Positions 18,067 to 28,185 are shown, counted from the stretch's first letter. The stretch: DNA of 64,000 nucleotides from Amorphoplanes digitatis (GCF_014205335.1 NZ_JACHNH010000001.1:372001-436000), one strand, 5' to 3'. Notes: a model not told the origin generated them from the letters alone. Program-made: numbers and translations.

Positions 18067-19340
18067 CCCCGGTGTCGACGGCGACAGTGGAGGAGCTGAC
18101 GGAGGCCACGGCCCCGAAGCGGTTCTGGGACCGCCAGCGGCGGCTCGGTGCCGCGCTGGTGCTGCTCGGCCTGGTGGCGATCGGGGTCTTCGGCCCGCTC
18201 GCGCCGTCCGAGGCCGCACGCTTCACCCTGAGCGAGGACGCCGAGGGCGCCGCGCTCTCCATCGACGGGCAGTTCGGCGCGATCCTGTTCGGCCTGGTCG
18301 CGCTCGGCGCCGGCGCGGTGCTGCTGGCGGGCGTGGCACGCCGGCAGCAGACGCTGGTGCTCAGCCTCGGCATCCTCGGCTTCGTGCTGTCGTTCCTGTG
18401 CTGGCAGGTGGCGGGCAAGTTCCTGCCGCTCGTCGACACGGCGAGCGGCACGCTCGAACTGGCGGTGCCGCTGCTGCTGGGTGCCCTGGCGGGCGTGCTC
18501 GGCGAGCGCTCCGGCGTAGTCAACGTGGCCATCGAGGGCCAGTTCCTGATGGGCGCGTTCGGCGCGGCCCTGGTCGGCACGATGGCGACGAGCGTCTGGC
18601 TTGGCCTGTTCAGCGCGGCCATCGGCGGCCTGATCATCGCGGCGATCCTCGCGGTGCTGGCGATCCGCTACCTGGTGGACCAGGTCGTGGTCGGCATCGT
18701 GCTCAACCTGCTGGCGGTGGGCATCACCGGCTTCCTCTACGAGCGGCTCATGCAGCCCGAGGCGCAGTCGTACAACGAGCCGCCGCGGATGCCCGAGTGG
18801 AGCATCCCCGTCCTGTCCGACATCCCGGTCATCGGCCCGGTGCTGTTCGAGGCGAACCTGCTGGTCTGGCTCGCGCTGATCCTGGTCTTCGTGATCCACT
18901 TCGGGCTCTCCCGGACCCGCTGGGGCCTGCGCACCCGGGCGGTCGGCGAGCACCCGACCGCGGCCGACACGGTCGGCATCCGGGTACGCGGCCTGCGGTA
19001 CGTCAACGTGCTGATGGGCGGCCTGATCGCCGGCGCGGGCGGCGCGTACTTCACCCTGGTGGCGACGGGCAGCTTCAACAAGAACATGACGGCGGGCGCG
19101 GGCTTCATCGCCCTGGCGGCGCTGATCTTCGGCCGCTGGACCCCGTTCGGCGCGCTGGGCGCGGCGCTGTTCTTCGGCTTCACCCAGAAGCTGGCGACGT
19201 ACCTGAGCGTGGCGGGCAGTTCGGTGCCGAGCCAGTTCCTGAACATGCTGCCGTACCTCGCGACGATCGTGGCGGTGGCGGGCCTGGTCGGCCGCGTACG
19301 CGCGCCCGCCGCGGACGGCCAGCCCTACGTGAAGAGCTAG
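18063..19340 (+). CDS. nucleoside ABC transporter permease 2 (YufQ type)
   Basis: Second permease of the importer, 425 residues. Motifs parallel to permease 1 are VVNVAIEGQFLMGAF and VDQVVVGIVLNLLAVGITGFLYERL. There are two extra N-terminal hydrophobic segments before the conserved core. GTG 18063 overlaps the previous stop (GTGA); no separate ribosome site is needed if coupled. It is followed after 54 bp by cytidine deaminase, which has its own -10-like element. Confidence 0.92.
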   Translation: MTPVSTATVEELTEATAPKRFWDRQRRLGAALVLLGLVAIGVFGPLAPSEAARFTLSEDAEGAALSIDGQFGAILFGLVALGAGAVLLAGVARRQQTLVLSLGILGFVLSFLCWQVAGKFLPLVDTASGTLELAVPLLLGALAGVLGERSGVVNVAIEGQFLMGAFGAALVGTMATSVWLGLFSAAIGGLIIAAILAVLAIRYLVDQVVVGIVLNLLAVGITGFLYERLMQPEAQSYNEPPRMPEWSIPVLSDIPVIGPVLFEANLLVWLALILVFVIHFGLSRTRWGLRTRAVGEHPTAADTVGIRVRGLRYVNVLMGGLIAGAGGAYFTLVATGSFNKNMTAGAGFIALAALIFGRWTPFGALGAALFFGFTQKLATYLSVAGSSVPSQFLNMLPYLATIVAVAGLVGRVRAPAADGQPYVKS

Positions 19341-19394
19341 CCCGTTCAGGGGAGCCGCATCAGGCTGGATCGGTGGTGGTGCAGAATCGGCGGC

Positions 19395-20108
19395 ATGGAG
19401 ATCGACTGGCCCGCGCTGCGGGCGGCCGCCATCGAGGCCATGCGGCACGCCTACGCGCCCTACTCCGACTTTCCGGTGGGTGTGGCCGCGCTCGTCGACG
19501 ACGGCCGGGTGGTGGTCGGCTGCAACGTCGAGAACGCCTCGTACGGCATCGGCCTCTGCGCCGAGTGCGGGCTGGTCAGCTCGCTGCACGCCACCGGCGG
19601 GGGCCGGCTGGTCGCGCTGTCCTGCGTCGACGCCAACGGCCTTCCGCTGATGCCCTGCGGGCGCTGCCGGCAGCTGCTCTATGAGCACGGCGGCGCCGAG
19701 TGCCTGGTCGAGGCGCTGCCCCGGCCGTTGACGCTGGCCCAGCTGCTGCCGAACGCGTTCGGCCCGGACGACATCGAGAAGGTCACCGGGCCGTCCGCGG
19801 TGCCGGCCGTGCCGCCGCAGCTGGCCAAGTGGCGCGGCCGCGGCACCGTCTTCGTGCACCCCGACCTCTCCGGCGGCGAGCAGGTCTGGACGGGCTACTG
19901 GGAGCGTTCCGCCGGCAGCCCGGACGAGATCGACGCGGAGAAGGGCATCCTCGAGGAGGGCCCCATCTTCCCGACGGCCGCGGGCGCGGTGGCGTGGGCA
20001 CTCACCCGCACACCGAGGATCGTGGTGGTGGACGCCGACGGTGGCCTGTCCTGGGCCGGCGAGGGTGAACCGCCGGAAGGCATCGGTACGAGGTGGGAGC
20101 AGTCATGA
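19395..20108 (+). CDS. cdd: cytidine deaminase with an extra C-terminal domain
   Basis: Deaminates cytidine and deoxycytidine to (deoxy)uridine. The first 130 residues are a standard homotetrameric-type CDA: YAPYSDFPVGVA, GCNVENASYG, CAECG with the catalytic Glu, and PCGRC zinc ligands. Total length is 237 residues, so there are about 95 extra (about 140-237), starting near WRGRGTVFVHPDLSGG, with VWTGYWE, EGPIF, AAGAVAWALTRTPRIVVVDADG and WAGEGEPP; I do not recognise this part. CAGAAT lies 7 bases before the ATG. The stop overlaps the deoA start (ATGA), so deaminase and phosphorylase are coupled. Confidence 0.93.
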   Translation: MEIDWPALRAAAIEAMRHAYAPYSDFPVGVAALVDDGRVVVGCNVENASYGIGLCAECGLVSSLHATGGGRLVALSCVDANGLPLMPCGRCRQLLYEHGGAECLVEALPRPLTLAQLLPNAFGPDDIEKVTGPSAVPAVPPQLAKWRGRGTVFVHPDLSGGEQVWTGYWERSAGSPDEIDAEKGILEEGPIFPTAAGAVAWALTRTPRIVVVDADGGLSWAGEGEPPEGIGTRWEQS

Positions 20109-21382
20109 GCGAGTTCGCTGCTGTTGACGTGATCAGGGCGAAGCGGGATGGGCTGACGCTGTCCGACGCGCAGATCGACTGGGTCGTCGACGCGTACACC
20201 AAGGGCGTCGTCGCCGACGAGCAGATGTCCGCGCTCGCCATGGCCATCCTGCTGCGCGGGATGACGGCCGCGGAGATCGCCCGGTGGACCGCCGCGATGA
20301 TCGCCAGCGGCGAGCGGCTGGACCTGTCCGCGGTGTCCCGCCCGACCGTCGACAAGCACTCCACCGGCGGCGTCGGCGACAAGATCACGCTGCCGCTCAC
20401 GCCGCTGGTCGCCGCGTGCGGCGCGGCGGTGCCGCAGCTCTCCGGCCGCGGCCTCGGGCACACCGGCGGCACCCTGGACAAGCTCGAGTCGGTGCCCGGC
20501 TGGCGGGCGACGCTGAGCAACGACGAGTTCGTCCGGCAGCTACAGGGCGTCGGCGCGGTCATCTGCGCCGCCGGCGACGGCCTCGCGCCGGCCGACCGCA
20601 AGCTGTACGCGCTGCGCGACGTCACCGGCACCGTCGAGGCCATCCCGCTGATCGCCAGCTCGATCATGAGCAAGAAGATCGCCGAGGGTACCGGCGCGCT
20701 GGTGCTGGACGTCAAGGTCGGCACGGGCGCGTTCATGAAGGACGTCGGCATGGCCCGCGAGCTGGCGCGCACGATGGTCGAGCTGGGCGGCGCGCACGGC
20801 GTGCGCACGGTCGCGCTGCTCACCGACATGAACACGCCGCTCGGCCTGGCCGTCGGCAACGCCATCGAGGTCGAGGAGTCCCTCGAGGTGCTGGCCGGCG
20901 GCGGCCCCGCGGACGTGGTCGAGCTGACGCTCGCCCTGGCCCGGGAGATGCTTGCCGCGGCAGGCCTGGACGTCGACCCGGCGAAGGCCCTGGAGTCCGG
21001 CGCCGCGATGGACTCGTGGAAGGCGATGATCCGCGCACAGGGCGGCGACCCGGACGCGCCGCTGCCCACCGCCCGGGAGACCGAGGTGCTGCGCGCGGGC
21101 GCCGACGGCGTTATCGAGAGCATCGACGCGCTGGACATCGGCCTGGCCGCCTGGCGGCTCGGCGCCGGCCGGGCCCGCAAGGAGGATCCGGTCAGCTTCG
21201 GCGCGGGCATCATGCTCAAGGTCCGGCCCGGCGACACCGTCCGCGCCGGCGACCCGCTGCTCGAACTCCGTACCGATGACGGGTCAAGGATCGCCGCCGC
21301 GCGCGCGGCGGCCGACGGCGCGATCCGGATAGGACAGCGGGCGCCCGCCCCTACGCCTCTGCTCATCGACCGCATAGCCTGA
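20105..21382 (+). CDS. deoA: thymidine phosphorylase
   Basis: Phosphorolysis of thymidine/deoxyuridine to base plus deoxyribose-1-phosphate, taking the product of the upstream deaminase. 425 residues. KHSTGGVGDK (phosphate binding, about residue 80), the RGLGHTGGTLDKLE signature (about 115), SKKIAEG and a C-terminal pyrimidine-nucleoside-phosphorylase domain are present. ATG 20105 overlaps the cdd stop and has GGGAG upstream; GTG 20093 would add four residues. Confidence 0.95.
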   Translation: MSEFAAVDVIRAKRDGLTLSDAQIDWVVDAYTKGVVADEQMSALAMAILLRGMTAAEIARWTAAMIASGERLDLSAVSRPTVDKHSTGGVGDKITLPLTPLVAACGAAVPQLSGRGLGHTGGTLDKLESVPGWRATLSNDEFVRQLQGVGAVICAAGDGLAPADRKLYALRDVTGTVEAIPLIASSIMSKKIAEGTGALVLDVKVGTGAFMKDVGMARELARTMVELGGAHGVRTVALLTDMNTPLGLAVGNAIEVEESLEVLAGGGPADVVELTLALAREMLAAAGLDVDPAKALESGAAMDSWKAMIRAQGGDPDAPLPTARETEVLRAGADGVIESIDALDIGLAAWRLGAGRARKEDPVSFGAGIMLKVRPGDTVRAGDPLLELRTDDGSRIAAARAAADGAIRIGQRAPAPTPLLIDRIA

Positions 21383-21388
21383 GCGGTC

Positions 21389-22066
21389 ATGAAGGTCGCC
21401 CCCGATCCCCGAGCGGTGCGCGATGCCAGCCTGGACGAGCTCGACAGGCTGGGACTGCCACTGCCACCGCCGGCATTCCCGCTGGTCTGGGAGCCGGGTG
21501 ACGGCGTGGCGCTGCGCGCGACCGGTGAGATAGAGGCCCGGGCGGCGGTGCTGCACGTGGTGGTGGCGCGCTGCTTCGGCATGCCGACGGAGACGGCCAT
21601 GAGCTGGCTGCTCGGCTCGCACCTGGTGGACTTCGTGACGCCCCCGGAGTGGCAGTTCGTGGCGGGCGGCAAGGGCGACCACCGCTCGTTCGTGCTGCAC
21701 CACGACGCGGTCTTCGCCCTGGCCTGGCTGCTCGGCCTGAGCCGGCACCTCGATCCGACGGTGCCGCCGGAGGAGCGGCTGATGCAGCAGATGCCGGACC
21801 TGCCGGGCGGGGAGTCGTTCTCCGAGTGGCGGTCGCGGTCGCTGGTCGCGCCCCGGGACGCGATCGAGGCCGCCGTGCTGCTGGATCTCTACTACTGCCT
21901 GGACTGGGCGTTCCAGGAGGCGGGCCGGGTCGGGGGATGGCTGCCGGGCGAGGTGGACGCCAACGCCATCGGCCAGCGGAGGTGGGGGCTGGAGTGGGCG
22001 GTTGTTTTTTCGGGCCCCTACCACGAGGCGCCGCCCGGGTGGGAAGAAGTCGATCTCTCGGTGTGA
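21389..22066 (+). CDS. DUF4272-like protein of unknown function
   Basis: 225 residues. Features that suggest DUF4272: an Arg/Glu-rich helix around ATGEIEARAAVLHVVVARCF, a central HHDAVFALAWLLGLSRHL, and a late helix RDAIEAAVLLDLYYCLDWAFQEA followed by IGQRRWGLEWAV. No catalytic motif. The ATG is 6 bp after the deoA stop; TAGCCT (21375-21380) at an 8-base spacing could also start transcription here. The function is unknown; position alone hints at a link with nucleoside salvage. Confidence 0.6.
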   Translation: MKVAPDPRAVRDASLDELDRLGLPLPPPAFPLVWEPGDGVALRATGEIEARAAVLHVVVARCFGMPTETAMSWLLGSHLVDFVTPPEWQFVAGGKGDHRSFVLHHDAVFALAWLLGLSRHLDPTVPPEERLMQQMPDLPGGESFSEWRSRSLVAPRDAIEAAVLLDLYYCLDWAFQEAGRVGGWLPGEVDANAIGQRRWGLEWAVVFSGPYHEAPPGWEEVDLSV

Positions 22067-22108
22067 GAGCACGATCAAGATCAAGGTCAGGACCGTGTCG
22101 TGCCTGGT

Positions 22109-22174
22109 TGCATGGTGCTGACCGTCGCTCCCGCCGAGACCGGTCGCTGCGCTCCCTGCCGGCTGCGTGAGTGG
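22109..22174. repeat. interspersed 66-bp repeat, copy A
   Basis: 59 of 66 bases match copy B at 50225-50290 with no gap; the first 26 bases are identical. The copy sits in a gap between converging genes, preceded 36 bases earlier by GATCAAGA, which also precedes copy B. Confidence 0.8.
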
Positions 22175-22188
22175 ATGACTACGGCCGG

Positions 22189-22995
22189 CTACGCCGGGCC
22201 GTAGAGAGTCAGGTTCACCGCGGCCGTCGCCGTGATCTCCGAGGCCTCGATGTCCTGGACTTCGAGGTGGCGGGCGCTCGGGGTCATGCCGATCAGGGTT
22301 CGGGTCTCTGCGGCGGTCAGGTGCATGGAGTGGCGCAGGGTGGTGGTGCCCTGCTCGCGGAAAGAGGGGCCGAGGGATTCGGTGACTCGGGCGGTCTTCT
22401 CCGGGTCGACGCTGATCAGGCCGTAGGCGTCGATCAGTTCGGCCAGGTGGTCGGGTGCCGGGGTGACGACCAGGAGCAGGCCGTCCTGGTGCAGGACGCG
22501 GCGGAACTCCGGGCCGTTGCGGGGGGCGAAGACGTTGATCAGTATCGAGGCGGCGGCGTCGCGCAGCGGTAGCGGGCGCCACAGGTCGGCCAGGGCGGCG
22601 CCGGCCCTGGGGTGCGCGCGGGCGGCGCGGCGCAGGGCGGGCTTGGAGACGTCGATGCCCAGGCCGGGGGTGCCCGGCAGGGCGTCGAGGACGCGGGCGA
22701 GGTAGTGGCCGGTGCCCGTACCCGCGTCGAGGACCAGGCCGTCGCCCGGGCGTACCGTCCCGGCCAGCGCGGCCGCGATGAAGTCGTAGTGGCCCGCCGC
22801 CAGGAAGGTCTCGCGGTCCGCGATCATCTCGACCGTGTCGCCCGAATGGGGCGACCGGCCCGCCGTGAGGTTCACGTAGCCCTGCCGCGCGATGTCGAAG
22901 CCGTGCCCGCGTGGGCAGCGCAGGCTCCGATCGGCCCGGTTCAGCGGCTCGCCGCACACCGGACACCGCAGGTACGGCAATGCTCCGTCGATCAT
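22189..22995 (-). CDS. rRNA (guanine-N1)-methyltransferase, RlmA/TlrB type
   Basis: 268 residues. An N-terminal zinc finger (RCPVCGEPL...LRCPRGHGFDIARQGYVNL) followed by a Rossmann methyltransferase with VLDAGTGTGHYL (SAM motif I, about residue 90) and a motif-IV-like NVFAPRN. Family members methylate G745 or G748 of 23S rRNA; in antibiotic producers the G748 form (TlrB) protects against tylosin-type macrolides. Whether this one is housekeeping or resistance cannot be read off. ATG 22995 has AGGAAG upstream. Only 26 bp separate it from the divergent adenosine deaminase. Confidence 0.8.
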   Translation of the reverse strand: MIDGALPYLRCPVCGEPLNRADRSLRCPRGHGFDIARQGYVNLTAGRSPHSGDTVEMIADRETFLAAGHYDFIAAALAGTVRPGDGLVLDAGTGTGHYLARVLDALPGTPGLGIDVSKPALRRAARAHPRAGAALADLWRPLPLRDAAASILINVFAPRNGPEFRRVLHQDGLLLVVTPAPDHLAELIDAYGLISVDPEKTARVTESLGPSFREQGTTTLRHSMHLTAAETRTLIGMTPSARHLEVQDIEASEITATAAVNLTLYGPA

Positions 22996-23009
22996 TCGGT
23001 GCTTCCTAC

Positions 23010-23015
23010 TAGCAT
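23010..23015 (+). promoter_or_regulatory. predicted -10 of the adenosine deaminase gene
   Basis: TAGCAT ends 6 bases before ATG 23022. The 26-bp gap to the divergent methyltransferase has no room for separate full promoters, so their -35 regions must lie inside each other's genes. Confidence 0.4.
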
Positions 23016-23021
23016 CTGGTG

Positions 23022-24089
23022 ATGGTCGCCATCTCCCACGCCGACATCGTCCAGGCCCCGAAGGCCCTGCTGCACGACCACCTCGACGGTGGGCTGCGGC
23101 CCGCGACGATCGTGGAGCTCGCCGCCAAGGCGGGGCATCGACTCCCCGAGGACGATCCGGAGCGGCTGGGCGAGTGGTTCGTCGCCGCGGCCGACTCGGG
23201 GTCGCTGGAACGCTACCTGGAGACGTTCGCGCACACCGTCGCGGTCATGCAGACCGAGGAGGGTCTGCACCGCGTCGCCCGAGAGTGCGCCCTCGACCTC
23301 GCCGCCGACGGCGTCGTCTACGCCGAGGTGCGTTACGCGCCCGAGCAGCACCTGGAGCGCGGCCTGAGCCTGGACGCGGTCGTCGAGGCGGTGCACGCCG
23401 GCTTCCGGGACGGCTGCGCCGAGGCGGCCACACAGGGCAACCAGATCCGGATCGGCACGCTGCTGACCGCGATGCGGCACGCCGCCCGGTCGCAGGAGAT
23501 CGCCGAGCTGGCCGTGCGGTGCCGCGACACCGGGGTGGTGGGCTTCGACATCGCGGGCGCGGAGGCGGGCTTCCCGCCCACCCGGCACCTCGACGCCTTC
23601 GAGTACCTCCAGCGGGAGAACTTCCACTTCACCATCCACGCCGGCGAGGCCTTCGGGCTGCCGTCGATCTGGCAGGCCATCCAGTGGTGCGGCGCCGACC
23701 GGCTGGGGCACGGCGTGCGGATCGTGGACGACATCGTCGGCACGAGCCTTGGCCGGCTCTCGTCCTACGTGCGCGACAAGCGCATCCCGCTCGAGCTGTG
23801 CCCGTCGTCCAACGTGCAGACCGGCGCGGCGCCCTCGATCGCCGAGCACCCGATCGGGCTGCTGCACGATCTCCGGTTCCGGGTCACCGTCAACACCGAC
23901 AACCGGCTGATGAGCGGCACGTCGATGTCGAAGGAGATGGCGCTGCTCGTCGAGGCGTTCGGGTGGGGCTGGAGTGAACTCCAGTGGCTCACGATCAACG
24001 CGATGAAGTCCGCCTTCATCCCGTACGACGAGCGGCTGGCGATCATCACCGACGTGATCAAGCCGGCTTACGCGAAGTTGTTGGCCTGA
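23022..24089 (+). CDS. add: adenosine deaminase
   Basis: Converts adenosine and deoxyadenosine to (deoxy)inosine. About 355 residues, zinc TIM-barrel. HDHLDGG near residue 17 (zinc ligands), TIHAGE (about 207), DRLGHGVRI (about 228) and [15 protein letters not shown] (zinc Asp, about 289) are all in place. I chose ATG 23022 over GTG 23019 for the -10 spacing. With the nucleoside importer, cdd and deoA it forms a nucleoside salvage block. Confidence 0.95.
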   Translation: MVAISHADIVQAPKALLHDHLDGGLRPATIVELAAKAGHRLPEDDPERLGEWFVAAADSGSLERYLETFAHTVAVMQTEEGLHRVARECALDLAADGVVYAEVRYAPEQHLERGLSLDAVVEAVHAGFRDGCAEAATQGNQIRIGTLLTAMRHAARSQEIAELAVRCRDTGVVGFDIAGAEAGFPPTRHLDAFEYLQRENFHFTIHAGEAFGLPSIWQAIQWCGADRLGHGVRIVDDIVGTSLGRLSSYVRDKRIPLELCPSSNVQTGAAPSIAEHPIGLLHDLRFRVTVNTDNRLMSGTSMSKEMALLVEAFGWGWSELQWLTINAMKSAFIPYDERLAIITDVIKPAYAKLLA

Positions 24090-24534
24090 AGTCCGTTTTA
24101 AAGCGGCATTGGCGACACGTCCGTACCTTCGTCCCACGAAACTACCGATTCGGTCAGCCGCCTCATCCTTTCGGTCAGATTGCTGTCTCAAACACTGCAC
24201 AATCCGGCATCTTGCCTTGCCGTTGGCGCGGCGGCGAGCCATCGTCTGTCCTGCCGCGATTGATGCTGGATCGGGCCGGAGCGGCGTGTGCGGGATCCCC
24301 GTGGCGTCGTCCCAAGCGAGTGACTTTAAGAGATGCGCCATATACGAGCAGTGATGACCGACCGGCGATGTCCAACTCTTCGGACGCAACATCGCATCAC
24401 ACAAACGGTCCGGGTCAGGCTGCTCTTTCTCTTTGAGACTCGTCGTGATGGAATCTCGGGGGCCCGACCGGTGAGTCGGCCGTGTGCGGTGCCCGGCGAT
24501 CCGAATGCCGGGTCCGAATCAGGAGGACGGTGAC
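24090..24534 (+). other. 445-bp gap before the conservon
   Basis: No convincing gene on either strand. Base composition is visibly less GC-rich than the genes around it. ATATAC at 24339-24344 is a possible -10 element. A CCCGGC/GCCGGG hairpin (24492-24512) lies just before the ribosome site AGGAGG of the kinase gene. The length suggests the main regulatory region of the signalling operon. Confidence 0.4.
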
Positions 24535-27500
24535 GTGAGCAAGCGCCCCAAGACGGCGAACGCTGTCATGTCGCGTCTCCGCCGGCCGGCCGGCCGGCTG
24601 CGGGATCTGCCGATCTGGTCGAAGCTCGGGCTCATCATGCTCGTGCCTACTCTGGCGACGGTCATCGTCGGCACCAGCGGCCTGATCGACCACATCAATG
24701 AGGCCAGCGACGCCGAGCGTGCACGCACCCTTTCGGTGCTGTCGCAGGCCGCCGGTGGTCTCGTCGATCACCTGCAGAACGAACGTGCCTTCGGCGTGAT
24801 GATCGCGACCACGCAGCCCAAGTCAGCGGAGCGGGATGCCGCAAATCTGGCCTACACGCGTGAACATCCCAAGGTGGATGCGGCCAAGCTGCCCTACTCG
24901 CAGCAGAAGGCCGCACTCGACGACCTGCCGCCGCAGGTGTCGATCCTGCTGCTGCGCCTCGACCGCAACCTTGAGGAACTGCCCTCCATCCGGAGCCAGA
25001 CGGCGAACTCGAACTTCCGGCTCAAGGACATCAAGGGCAACTACGACCCGCTGATCGAGGACCTGCTCAACGTCCGCGACGCCTCGGCACAGCTCGCCCA
25101 GGACACCACACTGAGTAACCGCCTCCGGGTGGTCGCCGCGGTGGCCCGGGCCAAGGACTACATCGCCCGCCAGCGCGACGTCGGCCTCGAGGTCCTCGGT
25201 GAAGGCAACTTCACCCCGGCCCTGCGCCGCGACATGCTGGTCACCGACACCGGCTTCCAGATCGCCAAGAGCTCGATGCGTGAGGTCGCGACCGACGACG
25301 AAGAGGCACTCTTCGACCGCGTCGTCAACGGCCCGGCGCTGCGTGCCGCCACCAACCTGACCGGTCCGCTCCAGGGCCTCAGCCCCGACCGGTCAAGGGA
25401 CATCGCGTTCAACCGCGAGCAGTGGGAAACCGCGATGATCGGCTACAACGACCTGTTCCGCAGCGTGGAGAACAGGCTCGACAAGCAGATCGTCGAGCAG
25501 GCAACCGAGATCCGCGATGACGTGCAGACCCGGGTCTTCATCGAGACCAGCATCCTGCTCGGCATGCTCCTGCTGGCCATCGCGTTCGCCTGGTTGGTCG
25601 CCCGCTCGATGGCCCGCTCCCTGCGCGAACTGCGCCAGGGTGCGCTCAACGTCGCCCAGTTCGGCCTGCCCCAGGCGGTCGAGCGGCTGAGAGACCCGGC
25701 ACTGACCGGCTCACTGACCCCGGCCCAGGTAGCCGACCAGGTAGCCGAGCCACTGCCGGTGCGCAGCCGGGACGAGTTCGGGCAGGTGACCGAGGCCTTC
25801 AACGCGGTTCACCTCGAGGCCGTCCGCACCGCCGCCGAGCAGGCCGCCCTGCGGTCGTCGGTCGCGACGATGTTCGTCAACCTCGCCCGTCGTTCGCAGA
25901 TCCTGGTCGACCGGCTCATCGGCCACCTCGACCGGCTCGAGCGCGGCGAGGAGGACCCGGACCGGCTGGCCGAGCTCTTCCAGCTCGACCACCTGGCCAC
26001 CCGAATGCGCCGTAACGACGAAAACCTCCTGGTTCTCGCCGGCGCCGACTCGACCCGTGTGCAGCGCGAGCCCGCCGCCCTGATCGACGTGCTCCGCGCC
26101 GCGCAGTCCGAGGTCGAGCACTACACGCGCATCGAGTTCGGCATGATCGACCGGGACATCGAGGTGTCCGCTCACGCGGTCAACGACATGGTCCACCTGG
26201 TCGCCGAGCTCTTCGACAACGCGACCGCGTTCTCGCCGCCGAACTCGCACGTCATCGTCGAGGCCCGGCGCCTGGGCGACGGCGCGGTGCTCTCGGTCGA
26301 GGACCGTGGCATCGGCATCAGCCGCGAGCAGCTGCGTGACCTCAACGAGCGTCTGGCCCAGCCGCCCATGGTGGACGTCGCCGTCTCCCGCATGATGGGC
26401 CTGGTCGTGGTCGCCCGCCTGGCGAACAGGCACGGCGTCAAGGTCGAGCTCCGCCCGGCCGACACCGAGCGCGGCACGGTCGCCGACGTCGGCCTGCCGG
26501 TCAGCGTTATGGTCTCGTCCTCGATGACCGCGCGCCTGGCGTCCGGCCCCAACCACCCTTACGGGCAGGAGCAGCAGCGTCCGGCGTTCGGCGAGCCGCC
26601 GCTGGCGCTCGAGTCCGGCGGCAACGGCCGCGGCGGTTACCCGACCGGCCGGCCGTTCGACCCGAACCCGCCGATGCACGGCGGTGGCATGCTCGGCGCC
26701 GGTGGCGGCCGTTCGGTGCCCGCCTGGTCCGACCTGACCGGTGCGCCGTCCAACGGCTTCGAGCCCGGCGGCAACGGCTACGGCGGCAACGGCTTCGGTA
26801 ACGGCGCCAACGGCTACCACGGCCCGCGCAGCAACGAGCCGATCCCGCCGCTGCCGAACTCGCAGCCGCAGTCGGGCCCGCAGGGCTTCGCCGGCCCCGA
26901 CGACCTACCGCAGCGCCGCAACGGCGACGGCTTCCAGCAGGACACCGGCCAGTACGGCCACACGATCCCGCGTCAGCTGCCGTCCCACCCGGAGACGCAG
27001 GGCCGCAGCCCGTTCGTGCCGCCGGTGTCGGCGCCTCCGGTCCCGCCGGTCTCCGCGCCGCCCATGCCGCAGTACGGTGGCGGCCACCCGGTGTCGTCGC
27101 CGCCCGTGCAGGGCGCGCCGACCTCGGCGCCGCCGACCCAGAACCGGCCATACTCGGCGCCACCCGCGCCGCAGTCGGCCGCCTCGGCACCGCCGGCCTG
27201 GCCGCCGGTCACCGCCGATCGCGACCAGGGCCACGCGCCGCACGTCCCGGAGAACCTTTCGGCCGCCCTGGACATGACGGCGGAGCTGCCGCGGTACCGC
27301 CCGGCCGGCTCGCAGCCGCAGGTCGCCCGCCCGATGAACCCGCAGAACGTGACGCCGCAGTCCGACGCGGAGCGGTCCGCCGCCGCCGCGGCGGCGGCTC
27401 ACGAGATCGCGGAGATGCAGGCGGCCGAGGCACAGGCCACCGCCGCCGCGCAGATCGCCGCGGCACAGGCGGCCGCGCGTCAGCGTGCGGCCGGCGACTC

Positions 27501-28185
27501 GAAGGCGCAGTTCGCCGACGAGACGATGGAGCTGCCGATCTTCCGTGAGCTCGAGTCGGCCTGGTTCACGACCGCCCGGCCGAACGAGCCCGCCAAGCCC
27601 GCCAAGCAGCAGGCGACCGCCAAGCAGCAGGCGCCCGTCGCTCCGAAGTCGGCGCCGCCCGCGGCACCGAAGTCGGCGCCGCCGGCCGATGCCGACTCGG
27701 TGGTCACGACGCAGCGATTCTCCACCGGAGAGCCGGCCCGATCGGTCGGTGTGCCTCAGCAGGCCGTCTCCCCGGAGAAGTTGAACGGCGATCCCGCGTT
27801 CGAGCGTGAGCCGGCCCGCGATCGGGACCCGGCCACCGTCGGAGCGGCTTCGTCCGGCGGTGCGGTCAACGGCAACGGGTCAAACCCGTGGCAGACCGCT
27901 GCCGACGACGGCTGGCAGGCGGCCCGCAAGGCCGCCGAGATGCCGGTCGATACGACGACGACGGCCGGCCTTCCGCGCCGTACGCCGATGGCACAGCTCG
28001 TCCCGGGTGGTGTCGACCGGGCCGAGACCTCCGTTCAGCGCCGCACTCCCGAAGCGGTACGCGGGCTACTCTCCGCTTACCATCGCGGTGTACAGCGGGG
28101 TCGTACGAAGGAAAATTCGACCAACTCGGAGGAGACTCCGGGAGGGCAGCAGTCCTCGCAGGCTGGCAAGGAGCATGAAGCATGA
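24535..28185 (+). CDS. cvnA: conservon sensor histidine kinase (nitrate/nitrite-sensor type, CvnA)
   Basis: 1216 residues from GTG 24535 (AGGAGG upstream). Order: membrane segment (about 30-52), extracytoplasmic NIT-type sensor domain (about 53-335), second membrane segment (about 340-358), HAMP-like region (to about 430), a DHp-like helix pair ([18 protein letters not shown]) and HATPase_c (about 540-655) with N-box [15 protein letters not shown] and G-box VEDRGIGIS. Then about 550 residues of Gly/Pro/Gln-rich disordered tail with repeated SAPP units. The tail ends with three short motifs ([31 protein letters not shown]) that recur in the protein at 30.2-32.4 kb. CvnA kinases relay to the Roadblock/GTPase partners rather than to a response regulator. 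Confidence 0.92.
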   Translation: MSKRPKTANAVMSRLRRPAGRLRDLPIWSKLGLIMLVPTLATVIVGTSGLIDHINEASDAERARTLSVLSQAAGGLVDHLQNERAFGVMIATTQPKSAERDAANLAYTREHPKVDAAKLPYSQQKAALDDLPPQVSILLLRLDRNLEELPSIRSQTANSNFRLKDIKGNYDPLIEDLLNVRDASAQLAQDTTLSNRLRVVAAVARAKDYIARQRDVGLEVLGEGNFTPALRRDMLVTDTGFQIAKSSMREVATDDEEALFDRVVNGPALRAATNLTGPLQGLSPDRSRDIAFNREQWETAMIGYNDLFRSVENRLDKQIVEQATEIRDDVQTRVFIETSILLGMLLLAIAFAWLVARSMARSLRELRQGALNVAQFGLPQAVERLRDPALTGSLTPAQVADQVAEPLPVRSRDEFGQVTEAFNAVHLEAVRTAAEQAALRSSVATMFVNLARRSQILVDRLIGHLDRLERGEEDPDRLAELFQLDHLATRMRRNDENLLVLAGADSTRVQREPAALIDVLRAAQSEVEHYTRIEFGMIDRDIEVSAHAVNDMVHLVAELFDNATAFSPPNSHVIVEARRLGDGAVLSVEDRGIGISREQLRDLNERLAQPPMVDVAVSRMMGLVVVARLANRHGVKVELRPADTERGTVADVGLPVSVMVSSSMTARLASGPNHPYGQEQQRPAFGEPPLALESGGNGRGGYPTGRPFDPNPPMHGGGMLGAGGGRSVPAWSDLTGAPSNGFEPGGNGYGGNGFGNGANGYHGPRSNEPIPPLPNSQPQSGPQGFAGPDDLPQRRNGDGFQQDTGQYGHTIPRQLPSHPETQGRSPFVPPVSAPPVPPVSAPPMPQYGGGHPVSSPPVQGAPTSAPPTQNRPYSAPPAPQSAASAPPAWPPVTADRDQGHAPHVPENLSAALDMTAELPRYRPAGSQPQVARPMNPQNVTPQSDAERSAAAAAAAHEIAEMQAAEAQATAAAQIAAAQAAARQRAAGDSKAQFADETMELPIFRELESAWFTTARPNEPAKPAKQQATAKQQAPVAPKSAPPAAPKSAPPADADSVVTTQRFSTGEPARSVGVPQQAVSPEKLNGDPAFEREPARDRDPATVGAASSGGAVNGNGSNPWQTAADDGWQAARKAAEMPVDTTTTAGLPRRTPMAQLVPGGVDRAETSVQRRTPEAVRGLLSAYHRGVQRGRTKENSTNSEETPGGQQSSQAGKEHEA

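Noticed and set aside
17703..19859. 718-codon minus-strand open frame opposite the nucleoside permeases
   Set aside because: Asp/His/Gln-rich product with no fold signature; both permeases and cdd are certain on the plus strand.
26600..27500. Gly/Pro/Gln-rich repeats in the cvnA gene as a separate repeat array
   Set aside because: They are in-frame low-complexity protein sequence with mixed codons, not DNA repeats.
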